Shown here piece by piece: positions 34,847 to 43,343 of a DNA stretch of 64,000 bases. Both the position numbers and the translations under genes were made by a program. The notes under the pieces are model-generated. The model saw only the letters and a program-made list of their open reading frames with translations, was not told the origin of the DNA and made no database searches. The first letter of the stretch is position 1, and each line of letters starts with the position of its first letter. Source of the stretch: Anaerolineaceae bacterium (GTDB lineage Bacteria; Chloroflexota; Anaerolineae; Anaerolineales; Anaerolineaceae); assembly GCA_017417055.1 (NCBI GenBank), contig JAFPZX010000177.1, positions 29,900 through 93,899 of the forward strand, read 5' to 3'.

Positions 34847-37800
34847 TCAGTATATTTCCACATTTTCACCGCCAAGGAAGCGTTTCAGACGAACCAGATC
34901 CAGAGCGTTGATCTTTCCGTCATTTGTCACATCACCGGGAGCAGCCAGCTGGACATTTTCTCCGCCCAGATAGCGCTTTAATCTCACCAGATCCAGGGCA
35001 TTCACTTTTGAATCTCCGTTCATATCACCCGGGATATACTGCATCACGGTCACTTTTCCGGGTTCAAGCAAAGGAATATAGCTGTTTTCATTTGCATCCG
35101 CCATGTCGCCCTCACCACAGGTCAGGGAGATCACAGCATCTCCATCCGCAGCGGTATCCAATACTTTGAATTTCAATTTCAGGATTTCTCCGTTATAGGC
35201 GTTGTTAGTGTCCCCAACCCAGGACATTTTTCCATTTGACACACTCCAACCGGTCAGCCCGGCGTCTTCAAATCCGGCATAACTCAGCCGCGTTTGGTCA
35301 TAATTGAATCCCAGTGTTAAGGCGATAATCCCCGGATTTTCAGTAATGCTGATCTTCACCTCTGCTTCCCGTCCCTGCACGGCTTTTTCTGAAGAAACTG
35401 TCAATTTTCCCACTGTTTCCACTGGTGCCGTTGGTGTAATCATAGGAGTAGGTGTCATAGTCGGAGTAGGAGTAGGTGTTGCAGCTGCGTCCAAGTAGTA
35501 CACAGAATATCCATTCTCCTCAGCCCATTGTGCTGCATAGGAAGTAGAATTGGTATATATGATTGTAGTTCTTTCAAATGCATTTGAACCAATTGTAGTT
35601 ACACTATCAGGGACAATAACCATATTTAATTTTCTCGAATATCGAAACGCATTATTCGCAATAGATGTTACGGTGTCAGGAATAATAACGCTTTTAAGAT
35701 TATCGCATGAAGAAAAGGAACTTGCTCTAATTGAAGTTACTCCAGAAGGTAAAATAACTTCAGTTAAACTATCGCAATCATAAAAAACATATTCTCCCAA
35801 AGATGTTAGGGCATCAGGCAGCAATATGTTTTGCAACATATCGCAATTATAAAATGCATAGTTATCAATGGATATTAATTGATTTGGAAGTGTAAGACTT
35901 ACTAAACTCTTACAATTTCTGAATGCATTTTCGCCAATAGAAGTCACACTATATGGAATATCAAGACTTGTCAGATTTTCACAATAAGCAAATGCATATT
36001 CACCGATCGAAGTTATATTTGCTAAAAGTGTTACATTAGATAAGGATTTACAACTATAAAATATTTGATTACCAAGAGTACTAACAGATGAAGGAATTGT
36101 GATATTAGCTAATCCTGAGCAATCCGCAAAAGCATATGCTTCAATCGTTTTCACACTTTCAGGAATCGTTATATTTGTAAGATTTGAACAATTTCGAAAT
36201 GCAGATCTGTCTATCAATGAAACACCCGATAATATTTCAACATTTGATAAATTACTGCAATTTTCAAAAGCTGACTCACCAATTGTTTTTATATTTCCTG
36301 GAATACTAACTGTTTTCAAAGCTGTAAAATCTTTGAAATACCTATCTCCAATTGTAACTACACTATTTTCAAAAATAATATTTGAAATTGTCCCTTTATA
36401 ATCAGTCCAAGGTATCCTAATAGAGTATTTTATTTCGCCTTGACCATTTATTCGTAAAACATCATCTGTTACATTCCAAAAAACACCATCTGTATGGTTC
36501 CATGTAATATCTGTACTATCCAAAAACTGTAACTGATAACTATTACTCGATGCCCAGGAAGCTGCATAAGACGTTATATTTGCTCTGATAATCACACTTT
36601 TATCAAATGGCAAACTGCCTATGGATATAACACTGTCAGGGATTAAAACACTAGTCAAATTAATTCCCAAAAAAGAACCATTACCAATACTTTTCACTCC
36701 ATCTTCGATTACGACATTTATAAGATTGCTGCATGAAAAAAAAGCATTATACCCGATGTCTTCAACATTCCCTGGAATATAAACTGATTTCAAACTTTTG
36801 CATCCTGAAAACGCACTTTCTCCAATTGATTTTACACTTTCTGAAATTGTCACACTTGCAATATTTGTATTACGGAAAAGATTATTACCAATTTTTGTAA
36901 CATCATCTGGAATAACAACATTTACTGATCCATGATAAGAAACCATTATATTATCCACTACAAGCGAAATCTTGTTGTCATTTGCAACCGACTCTGCTAA
37001 CGATCCGGAATTTGTATAAATGATTAACTGTTGTCCTGTGTTCAGAAAAGCCGCCGCACCTATAGAAATAACACTGGATGGAATTACAATTTTTTGAAGA
37101 TTTTTACATTGATAAAAAGAATAATTTCCTATTTCAAGAGCTCCCTCTGGAAGAACTACAGAACTGAGTATCGTTGATTTTGCAAATGCATATTCACCAA
37201 TGTACAGCAGATCCTTAGGTAATTTGAGACTCGACAAATTACTACAATTGGAAAAGGCGTATTCTCCAATAGATGATACTTTATCTGGAATAATAACACT
37301 TTGTAAACTCGAACAATCCGCAAACGCAAACCCTTCAATAATATTTACAGTATTCGGAATTTGAATATCAGTCAAACTATTACAATGAAAAAAGGCAGCC
37401 CTCCTAATTGCAGTAATAGTTCCAGGTAATTCAACTCTTTGCAAATTAGTACATCCTTGAAACAAACTGGAGGTGATCTCAGTAACTCCATTCGGTATAG
37501 TAATATTTGCTATTTCAATACATCCAGAAAAAGCACTATCACCAATTAACAATATACTATTAGGCAAATCAATATTTCTCAAGCTACTACAATTATTAAA
37601 AACGCCATCGCCTATTACAGTCAAACTTTCTGGTAAATTGATTTCTTCCAATCCTATGCAATCTTTAAACGTACCTAATTTTAGCTCTGTAACGTTTCCC
37701 TTTATAGATATATTTTTTAAGCTTGTACATCCCATAAATGCTAAACTTCCTATAGAAGAAACATTTTCAGGAATATTAATGCTTACAAGATTTTGACAAT

Positions 37801-38257
37801 TATTAAACGCAGCTTGCCCAATTTCAGTAAGGCCATTGGGGATTGAAATTGTTTCTAAACTAATACAATCTGAGAATGCATTGGATTGTATTGTTGTGAC
37901 TTGTTCAGGTATTACGATTTTTTCAAGTGCACTACACCCTTTAAATAATTTATAGTTTATTGATGTAATATTATTTGAAAGGGTTACTTGTTCAAGATTT
38001 ATACAATCTTCAAACACACTATCACCTAATTTTGTAACACTATTCGGAATTGTCACACTTTTTATAGTATCTATACCATAAAAAACTTTATCATAGATAG
38101 AAATCACTCCGTCTGGTATAACAACATTCTCTTCACTTCCATTATATTGCCTCAACACACCTTTTTCATCGATTATGAAATCAGAATCTTGGGCAAAAGA
38201 CGGAATAGCTGTAAGTATTATCAGACAGAATAACAAAAATATTGGAAATCTTTTCAT
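34847..38257 (-). CDS. Secreted LRR_5 (BspA-like) protein with cohesin and dockerin
   Basis: Protein of 1136 aa. Order: signal peptide (1-22, MKRFPIFLLFCLIILTAIPSFA); about 35-40 leucine-rich repeats of LRR_5 type (units like SVTIPNSVTKLGDSVFEDC, about 40-900); a TPTPTPTMTP linker; a cohesin-like domain (about 946-1070); and a C-terminal type I-like dockerin with two calcium loops (DMNGDSKVNALDLVRLKRYL and DVTNDGKINALDLVRLKRFL). The start at 38257 has GGGAG seven bases upstream and gives a clean signal peptide. The LRR part is visibly AT-rich compared with the cohesin-dockerin end. It lies 29 nt upstream of the giant cohesin protein, a likely partner. Confidence 0.88.
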   Translation of the reverse strand: MKRFPIFLLFCLIILTAIPSFAQDSDFIIDEKGVLRQYNGSEENVVIPDGVISIYDKVFYGIDTIKSVTIPNSVTKLGDSVFEDCINLEQVTLSNNITSINYKLFKGCSALEKIVIPEQVTTIQSNAFSDCISLETISIPNGLTEIGQAAFNNCQNLVSINIPENVSSIGSLAFMGCTSLKNISIKGNVTELKLGTFKDCIGLEEINLPESLTVIGDGVFNNCSSLRNIDLPNSILLIGDSAFSGCIEIANITIPNGVTEITSSLFQGCTNLQRVELPGTITAIRRAAFFHCNSLTDIQIPNTVNIIEGFAFADCSSLQSVIIPDKVSSIGEYAFSNCSNLSSLKLPKDLLYIGEYAFAKSTILSSVVLPEGALEIGNYSFYQCKNLQKIVIPSSVISIGAAAFLNTGQQLIIYTNSGSLAESVANDNKISLVVDNIMVSYHGSVNVVIPDDVTKIGNNLFRNTNIASVTISESVKSIGESAFSGCKSLKSVYIPGNVEDIGYNAFFSCSNLINVVIEDGVKSIGNGSFLGINLTSVLIPDSVISIGSLPFDKSVIIRANITSYAASWASSNSYQLQFLDSTDITWNHTDGVFWNVTDDVLRINGQGEIKYSIRIPWTDYKGTISNIIFENSVVTIGDRYFKDFTALKTVSIPGNIKTIGESAFENCSNLSNVEILSGVSLIDRSAFRNCSNLTNITIPESVKTIEAYAFADCSGLANITIPSSVSTLGNQIFYSCKSLSNVTLLANITSIGEYAFAYCENLTSLDIPYSVTSIGENAFRNCKSLVSLTLPNQLISIDNYAFYNCDMLQNILLPDALTSLGEYVFYDCDSLTEVILPSGVTSIRASSFSSCDNLKSVIIPDTVTSIANNAFRYSRKLNMVIVPDSVTTIGSNAFERTTIIYTNSTSYAAQWAEENGYSVYYLDAAATPTPTPTMTPTPMITPTAPVETVGKLTVSSEKAVQGREAEVKISITENPGIIALTLGFNYDQTRLSYAGFEDAGLTGWSVSNGKMSWVGDTNNAYNGEILKLKFKVLDTAADGDAVISLTCGEGDMADANENSYIPLLEPGKVTVMQYIPGDMNGDSKVNALDLVRLKRYLGGENVQLAAPGDVTNDGKINALDLVRLKRFLGGENVEIY

Positions 38258-38280
38258 TACTTTACTCCCCAACACAATAA

Positions 38281-38514
38281 AAAAGTGCGCAAGCACGGAG
38301 CCTGCGCACGCAAAACGCTGAGCTCCATTGCTGCGACACAACTTTTTCGACGAATCACAAGAATGCGAAAATAGAAGAGCCTGCGTTTTTGCCGTGAGAC
38401 AAAAACACACTCTTGTAATTCGTCATTAATAAACGCAAAAATATACAGTTGTGTCGCAGTTACAATCATACCATATTTTTTTCATATCAGGTAAAAATCC
38501 GCCGGGAAATTTTC
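38281..38514. repeat. Intergenic segment duplicated at 41.2 kb
   Basis: It begins with a CACGGAGCCTGCGCAC word and ends with about 55 bp (38459-38513, TTACAATCATAC...CCGCCGGGAAATTTT). Both recur in the same order and direction at about 41190-41275. The two copies bracket the broken RAYT and HEPN-like genes. The 5' leader of the LRR gene must start within or next to it. Confidence 0.65.
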
Positions 38515-38522
38515 TCATTCAC

Positions 38523-38560
38523 GGGGACGGTTCTCCCGAGGAACGAGGGGAACTGTCCTC
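38523..38560. repeat. REP-like palindrome 5' of the RAYT gene
   Basis: GGGGACGGTTCTCCCG faces CGAGGGGAACTGTCC around a short loop. It is followed by TCACGCATCGTAAG, a word repeated after the next copy. Same family as 16328-16361. Confidence 0.7.
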
Positions 38561-38648
38561 ACGCATCGTAAGAAAGAGTGCCCATCCTGCGATGGAATCA
38601 AAATTCGCAAAAATCGCAAGAACAGGAGCTATTCCGGAGAAAACGAGA

Positions 38649-38716
38649 GGGCGCAGCTCCCGCTTCGCATCCAATTCGAGCGCAGCTTGTACCATACGGA
38701 GCGGGGTCTTTCGCAG
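38649..38716 (+). repeat. Two-hairpin repeat, copy 1
   Basis: Pattern: GGCGCAGCTCCCGCTTCG, then TTCGAGCGCAGCTTG, then ATACGGAGCGGGGTCTTTCGC. The outer CCCGCT(C/T)CG pairs with CGGAGCGGG and the inner GAGCGCAGCTT folds on itself. Copies occur at 41326, 41994 and, inverted, 43036. Confidence 0.65.
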
Positions 38717-38753
38717 TTCCCCTCGGCGCAAGCGCCTCGGGCGAACCGTCCCC
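38714..38753. repeat. REP-like palindrome adjoining the RAYT gene
   Basis: CAGTTCCCCTCGGCGC and GCGCCTCGGGCGAACCG face each other over an AA loop. Identical in core to the copy at 39640-39680 downstream of the transposase. Confidence 0.75.
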
Positions 38754-38859
38754 GTCCTCACGTATCGTAAGGATTCGCTTTCATCCTTCGTTTGTAGTAA
38801 AATAGGTAAAAATAATCGTCCACTTGATATAAAACAGTGTTTTCTCTGAAAGGATTAAT

Positions 38860-39618
38860 ATGCCAAGAGCAGCCAGAATCAAAAGTGTTAGTGGAAATTA
38901 TCACATCGTTCTGCGCGGGAACAACAAACAGCGCATATTCGAGAATACTCAGGATTATGATAAATTCATGTGGATCCTTTCCGATAAACAAAAACTTTAC
39001 AAATTTTCTCTATTTGCCTGGTGCCTGATGCCAAACCATGTACATTTGCTAATCAAAGAAAAAACAGCTCCTCTAAGTCAGATTTTTCGTGGATTTGGTT
39101 CAAGTTTTGTTTACTGATACAATGCAAAATATAAACGTACCGGTCATTTATTCGATGATAGATATCTTTCTGAGCCTGTGGATGATATTTCCTATTTTTT
39201 GACGGTAGTCCGTTACATTCATTTAAATCCAGTTAAAGCGGGATTATGTCAAAATCCTAATGAATATCGGTACAGCAGTTATAATTATTACTTTCATAAT
39301 AATCGATATTCCAGTAAAGATAAGATATTCGGCTTGATGGAAAGAGATGAATTGGAAGCCTATCACAGGGAAAAAAAAGACGATATATGTTTGGATTATG
39401 ATAATGTTCCACCGCGAAGAATTACAGATGAACAGGCAAATGCTATTGCAAAGAAAATATCCGGGTGTGACCGGATTGCGCTAATTCAGTCGCTCCCTGC
39501 AGCTATGCAGGAACAAGTCGTTTTTTCTTTACTGAAAGCAGGCGCTTTTATTAGCCAGATCAATCGTTTGACAGGGATTTCTATCGGTAGAATCGAATAC
39601 TTTCGGGATAAACATTGA
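38860..39618 (+). pseudogene. REP-associated tyrosine transposase (RAYT), single in-frame TGA
   Basis: Y1/IS200-like transposase of about 252 codons. The HUH motif is intact (MPNHVHLLIKE), as are GHLFDDRYLSE and VRYIHLNPVKAGLC, and a helical C-terminus follows. An in-frame TGA at 39115-39117 interrupts SSFVY-stop-YNAKYKRTGHLF exactly where relatives have tryptophan, so one G-to-A change inactivated it. The rest of the frame is open on both sides. RAYTs are domesticated transposases thought to move or maintain REP palindromes. Here REP-like palindromes flank the gene at 38523, 38714 and 39640, supporting that pairing. Decay looks very recent. Confidence 0.88.
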
Positions 39619-39639
39619 AATCATTCTCACGATGCGAGA

Positions 39640-39680
39640 GGACAGTTCCCCTCGGCGCAAGCGCCTCGGGCGAACCGTCC
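39640..39680. repeat. REP-like palindrome 3' of the RAYT gene
   Basis: GGACAGTTCCCCTCGGCGC faces GCGCCTCGGGCGAACCGTCC over an AA loop, 21 nt after the transposase stop. It is the archetype of the window-wide palindrome family. Confidence 0.8.
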
Positions 39681-40196
39681 CCGATTCTGATGTGTACCCC
39701 GGGAGGACGGTCAGCACTGCAGCCGCACACTCCCCGCGTCGGTTATGGCAGCCATCCCGGGATCCGGTGCCGCGTTATTCGCGGTTCCGCATGTCCATCC
39801 ACTATGCTCGTGAGGCGGGTACAGGCCCGCAAGCGGTCCAGTCCCCGGGAAAGTACATATCATTGTTCATCTGAACCCGGTATTCTGTACCGTCATATCC
39901 TGCGGCTCTCAGAAATGAAAGAGCTGCTATTCTTTGCAGCAGCCCTTTATTTATCATTTGATTTGTTATCAGAAATTATGCGGGTTCGAGAATAAATTCC
40001 GCATTTTCCTGATTATATCACTTTCTTGTCAAAAAGAGATTATCACCTGTTTTAGCATTTTTATCAATAACAATATCGGAATCGGCAACAAAGAACGGGA
40101 TAACGATCAGAATGGCCTGACAAAGTAACAGGAAAAGTGAGAACCGCTTCATTTGATTTATCTCTTATTAACACCAATCAGAGTGGCTCATATGAT
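39681..40196. other. Intergenic region with a terminator-like hairpin
   Basis: No gene is supported. AAAGAGCTGCT and AGCAGCCCTTT (about 39917-39949) form a stem with A- and T-rich flanks. It could end transcription of the minus-strand HEPN-like gene or of plus-strand readthrough. The rest has no recognisable content. Confidence 0.4.
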
Positions 40197-41130
40197 TCAT
40201 TTATCCAAAAACAACGTATGCAGGTTTTTATCGAGAAAAACTTCCAGCAGGCCGTTGACAATGCGGAGGGATTTCAATTCCCAGTCATTTTCAAAACTGA
40301 ACAGCTCGAGCGGATGGACCGCATGGAAGAGGGTGCAGCGAAGGTAATAGGGGAAATCGGTCAGCAGGAAGCCATACGGCGAGGCGTCAAAGGTGTTTTT
40401 ATCATATTCAGCCGCTTTTTCGCGGATAAAAATCCGAGAAGGCTTTGTGCGCTTCGTCCTCCAGGTTATCCACTGTAACCGGTTCCGGAATTTTCATCAG
40501 TTCAAAGACAGCGGGTTTACAGACATTTTCCCGTTCTCTTCCCGTCAGCGTCATGGTACCGAGTCCGTATTTCTTTAGAAAAGCGGTCATGGCGTCGCGG
40601 TCTTTATTGATGGGCGAAACAGAGGCAAAGAACCCGTTCATGGCGATCCAGAGATACGAGAATCGTTCGGTTTCTTTGATTTTTGTCTTGCTGAACAGAT
40701 ACGCATAAAGAGCGGAAAGCGGCCGTGATAGTTCATTGCCGCTTTTTCTGTAGTCGAGGATCCGCTGCTGAATCCCGCTGTCTTTCCATTCATCGCTGAG
40801 GGGGCGGAGCAGTTTTCCGTCGAACATCTGGTAAAAGGTCAGGGAATTCGTCATGTCAACCGATCCCAGGGTCTTTTTCCATTGGGCTGCGGTGAGGGTG
40901 ATGTTTCGAATGTCAAGTGGTTTTTGATATTGCAGCAGATAAAGCAGCGCGGCTCGCTTGATGCCTTCTTTGATCAGATTATAGAGGTAGGAATGTTCCA
41001 CGTCATCCAGATAGTTTTTCCCAATCGAGAAGCGCAAAGAGGCACCCTTGCTGTTTACAGAAAGAAGGATATCCTGCGTCCGGCTGTAGGAAAAGCTCAG
41101 TTTTCCCCGCCCGCGGTGTTGATTGATCAT
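40197..41130 (-). pseudogene. Frameshifted protein with HEPN-like RxxxxH motif
   Basis: Reading from MINQHRGRGKLSF (41130), the frame runs to KAFSDFYPRKSG and stops at 40408. Dropping one base in the T5 run (A5 at 40428-40432 on the plus strand) restores a fluent continuation: DFIREKAAEYDKN, then PYGFLLTDFPYYLRCTLFHA and ELKSLRIVNGLLEVFLDKN, ending at 40197. The restored protein is about 310 aa, helical, and has RCTLFH. This fits the RxxxxH motif of HEPN ribonuclease-fold proteins and lies entirely beyond the frameshift. The family assignment is tentative; the frameshift reading is well supported. Confidence 0.65.
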
Positions 41131-41394
41131 TAATGTGTAATGTATTTCCGATATACCATAGATTTCTTCCGTATGATAAAAAGTGTTCAGGCACGGAGCC
41201 TGCGCACACAATTTTGCAACAATTACAATCATACAATATATTTTTCATACCGTGTGAAAATCCGCCGGGAAATTTTTTGAAGCACACGAGGTCTGCCCTG
41301 CTGCTGCCGCGCAGCCGGCACAGCAGGGCGTAGCTCCTGCTCCGAATATAAATCGAGCGCAGCTCGTACCTTACGGAGCAGGGTCTTTCGCTAA
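41131..41394. repeat. Mosaic of repeats upstream of the HEPN-like gene
   Basis: It contains the second copy of the CACGGAGCCTGCGCAC / TTACAATCATAC...GGGAAATTTT segment (about 41190-41275), a GCTGCCGCGCAGCCGG-centred hairpin (about 41296-41327), and two-hairpin repeat copy 2 (41326-41391). No gene is supported. Confidence 0.6.
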
Positions 41395-41866
41395 ACTCAT
41401 GTGCGTAACACGGCTTCAAGGAAGACGCTAAACGCTTGTGCGTGACACGGCTTAAAGGAGGACGATTTTTCATGAGCGTGACACCGCGGGATTTAGCCGG
41501 TATGAAAAAGTGACAGATGTAACTCCCAAAAAAGTGGTCGCACAACTGTGCAGTCTTTTTGTGCCGGCTGCGCGGCAGCAAAAAGGCAGACCATGCGTGC
41601 TTCCTTTCCAAATAGGTCAGGCTTCTGCACTCATGTGCGTAACACGGCTTCAAGGAAGACGCTAAACGCTTGTGCGTGACACGGCTTAAAGGAGGACGAT
41701 TTTTCATGAGCGTGACACCGCGGGATTTAGCCGGTATGAAACAGCGGCAGATGTAACTCCAAAAAAGTGGTCGCACAACTGTGCAGTCTTTTTGTGCCGG
41801 CTGCGCGGCAGCAAAAAGGCAGACCATGTGTGCTTCCTTCCCACCCGCTCAGGCTTCTGTCCTCAT
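41395..41866. repeat. 234-bp tandem duplication
   Basis: Units start at 41395 and 41629, with a partial third start near 41862. They are nearly identical over ACTCATGTGCGTAACACGGC, AAAGGAGGACGATTTTTCAT, GGTATGAAA and a GTGCCGGCTGCGCGGCAGC hairpin. They diverge at a few spots (AAGTGACAG versus CAGCGGCAG). Open frames across the repeat have no family resemblance. It looks like a recent duplication. Confidence 0.85.
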
Positions 41867-42351
41867 GTGCGTCTCTGCAACGAAAAAACGCCGCACACGG
41901 AGACTGCTCTCCTGTTCCGTGAGTGCTATGTCATCGTGACATTGCTGCTGATCTGCGAACGCTGTGGGGCTGTGACGCGTATGGAGCTCAGGAGGGCGCA
42001 GCTCCGGCTCCGAATTCGATGGGCGAAGCCCGTTCCTTACGGAGCCGGGTCTTTCGCAGCCTCCTGTGTGCACCACAGCGTATCTCCTGCAATCAGCACA
42101 CAGAGACCGGGCCGGATGTGCCTCAGCGGCGTCAGTTGATCAGCAGCGATGATATAGACGAGCAGCACCGGTGGCACATCGGACCCGGCCACGTGTGCGC
42201 TTCCGTATCGGCTGTGCGGCATCGAACAGCTGGCCCCGACATGTTTCGTTCCGGCGATATTTAACAACCAGCTCTTTCATCACGGGACGGTTCCGGGGTT
42301 ACCGTCCCCAAAAAAAATCACGACATACTGCCCCTTTTTCTGTTGTCCTTA
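41867..42351. repeat. Repeat cluster between the duplication and the Rpn fragment
   Basis: It contains two-hairpin repeat copy 3 (41994-42059), the second long GCACAC...GTGTGC hairpin (42096-42200), and a GGGACGGT/ACCGTCCC palindrome (42285-42307) followed by A7. No gene is supported. Confidence 0.6.
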
Positions 42352-42840
42352 TCAGCCAGCTAAGGGTTTCTGTTCCGGCACATCTGAAGAAATCCATCTT
42401 TTGACCTGTGCCACAGAAACTTCGGCATATTGAGCAATATTTTCCACCGGAATTCCCGCTCGATAAAGATTCAAAGCCATGCCTCTCTGTCCTTCCTCGC
42501 GGCCTTCTTCCCGGCCTTCTACCCGGAAGAGTTCCATAGTTTCAGCTTCATTATATTCTTCCAGTAACATCCCTTTCACCTCCGCTCTATTAGCTTCCAA
42601 AAACGGTTTGATAACAAAATCATTCGGCATCTCAGTGATTGCTTTATCGATTGCGCTGCCGATTTCGACTTCTTTGTCCTTTTTGTTTTTCCGTACTTCC
42701 GCAATCAACCAGGAATACTCCATCAATGGCTTGCAGGCTTCCAGCAATTTTTGATTTCTCCCGTAATTAATGTTGATCATGCGAACCCGGACCTCAATGT
42801 CCGACACAGAACCCTTCGGAAAGGAATCACTGAGCTGCAA
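42352..42840 (-). pseudogene. C-terminal fragment of an Rpn/PD-(D/E)XK family nuclease (transposase-like)
   Basis: About 162 codons match the C-terminal half of Rpn-family recombination-promoting nucleases: ININYGRNQKLLEACKPLMEYS, AIDKAITEMPNDF, NRAEVKGMLLEEYNEAE, then the EGREEGREEGQRG stretch and a final helix-turn-helix-like tail (PVENIAQYAEVSVAQVKRW). The N-terminal PD-(D/E)XK catalytic half (about 140 residues) is missing. The open part begins at a TTG and is preceded by a stop, so this is a truncated remnant. The family is multicopy and prone to loss. Confidence 0.8.
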
Positions 42841-43201
42841 AATCGTTCACCTTTCCAATAAATCTATATAATCATTTTACTATAAGATACATTTCAGGAA
42901 ACACGTATTAATCCAACATGCCATCACAGGTGCCACAAAAATGAATTTAAGAGCTCGCACACAAAGTGCAGTCTTCTTGTGTCGGCTGCGCGACAACCAT
43001 CGGCTTATTCATCACGGAACAGTTCCAGTGTAACCGCGAAAGATCCCGCTCCGTATGGTACGAGCTGCGCTCGAATTTGATGCGGAGCGGGAGCTGCGCC
43101 CCCGTTGACGCTTTGTTCTATATCCCTACCACACTTTTTGAAAAAAGTCAACGGACAACATTGCCCGTTTTCTTTTTTGAAATTATGGTGTAGACTATTG
43201 G
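42841..43201. repeat. Intergenic region with inverted two-hairpin repeat
   Basis: Copy 4 of the two-hairpin repeat lies inverted at 43036-43103. A CTTGTGTCGGCTGCGCGACA word (42974-42993) relates to the hairpins at 9.87 and 17.48 kb. A promoter-like region for the Rpn remnant is near 42860-42890. No gene is supported. Confidence 0.5.
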
Positions 43202-43323
43202 AAGTAAGAAGGAAGGAGGAAGAAGTAAGGAGTTAGACATAAGACGTAAGACGTATGACGTATGACGGAAGATATAAGAAGTAAGAATAATTTAACTGCA
43301 CTCTGCACTCTTCACACTTCACA
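43202..43323. repeat. Heptad-repeat array upstream of the orphan gene
   Basis: 43202-43285 is twelve uninterrupted 7-bp units with consensus ANGTNNG (AAGTAAG, GAGTTAG, ACGTAAG, ACGTATG twice and so on), the reverse complement of the CNNACNT unit at 23.3 kb. 43296-43323 adds CTGCACT twice and CTTCACA twice. The array ends about 20 nt before the next start codon. Confidence 0.88.
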
Positions 43324-43343
43324 CTAAAAGAAAGGAGGGAACC

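Noticed and set aside
28788-38257. Cellulosome cluster
   Set aside because: Cohesin and dockerin modules are present, but no glycoside hydrolase, carbohydrate-binding module or anchoring scaffoldin occurs in the window.
39115-39117. TGA read as tryptophan or selenocysteine in the RAYT gene
   Set aside because: TGA is the normal stop of many genes here (larE, pgi, flavodoxin-operon DUF3793) and Trp is TGG throughout. No SECIS-like element was evident.
41003-41827. A 274-codon minus-strand frame with an internal protein repeat across the 234-bp duplication
   Set aside because: Its repeat simply mirrors the DNA duplication, composition is unlike neighbouring proteins, there is no ribosome-binding site, and it overlaps the better supported HEPN-like gene.
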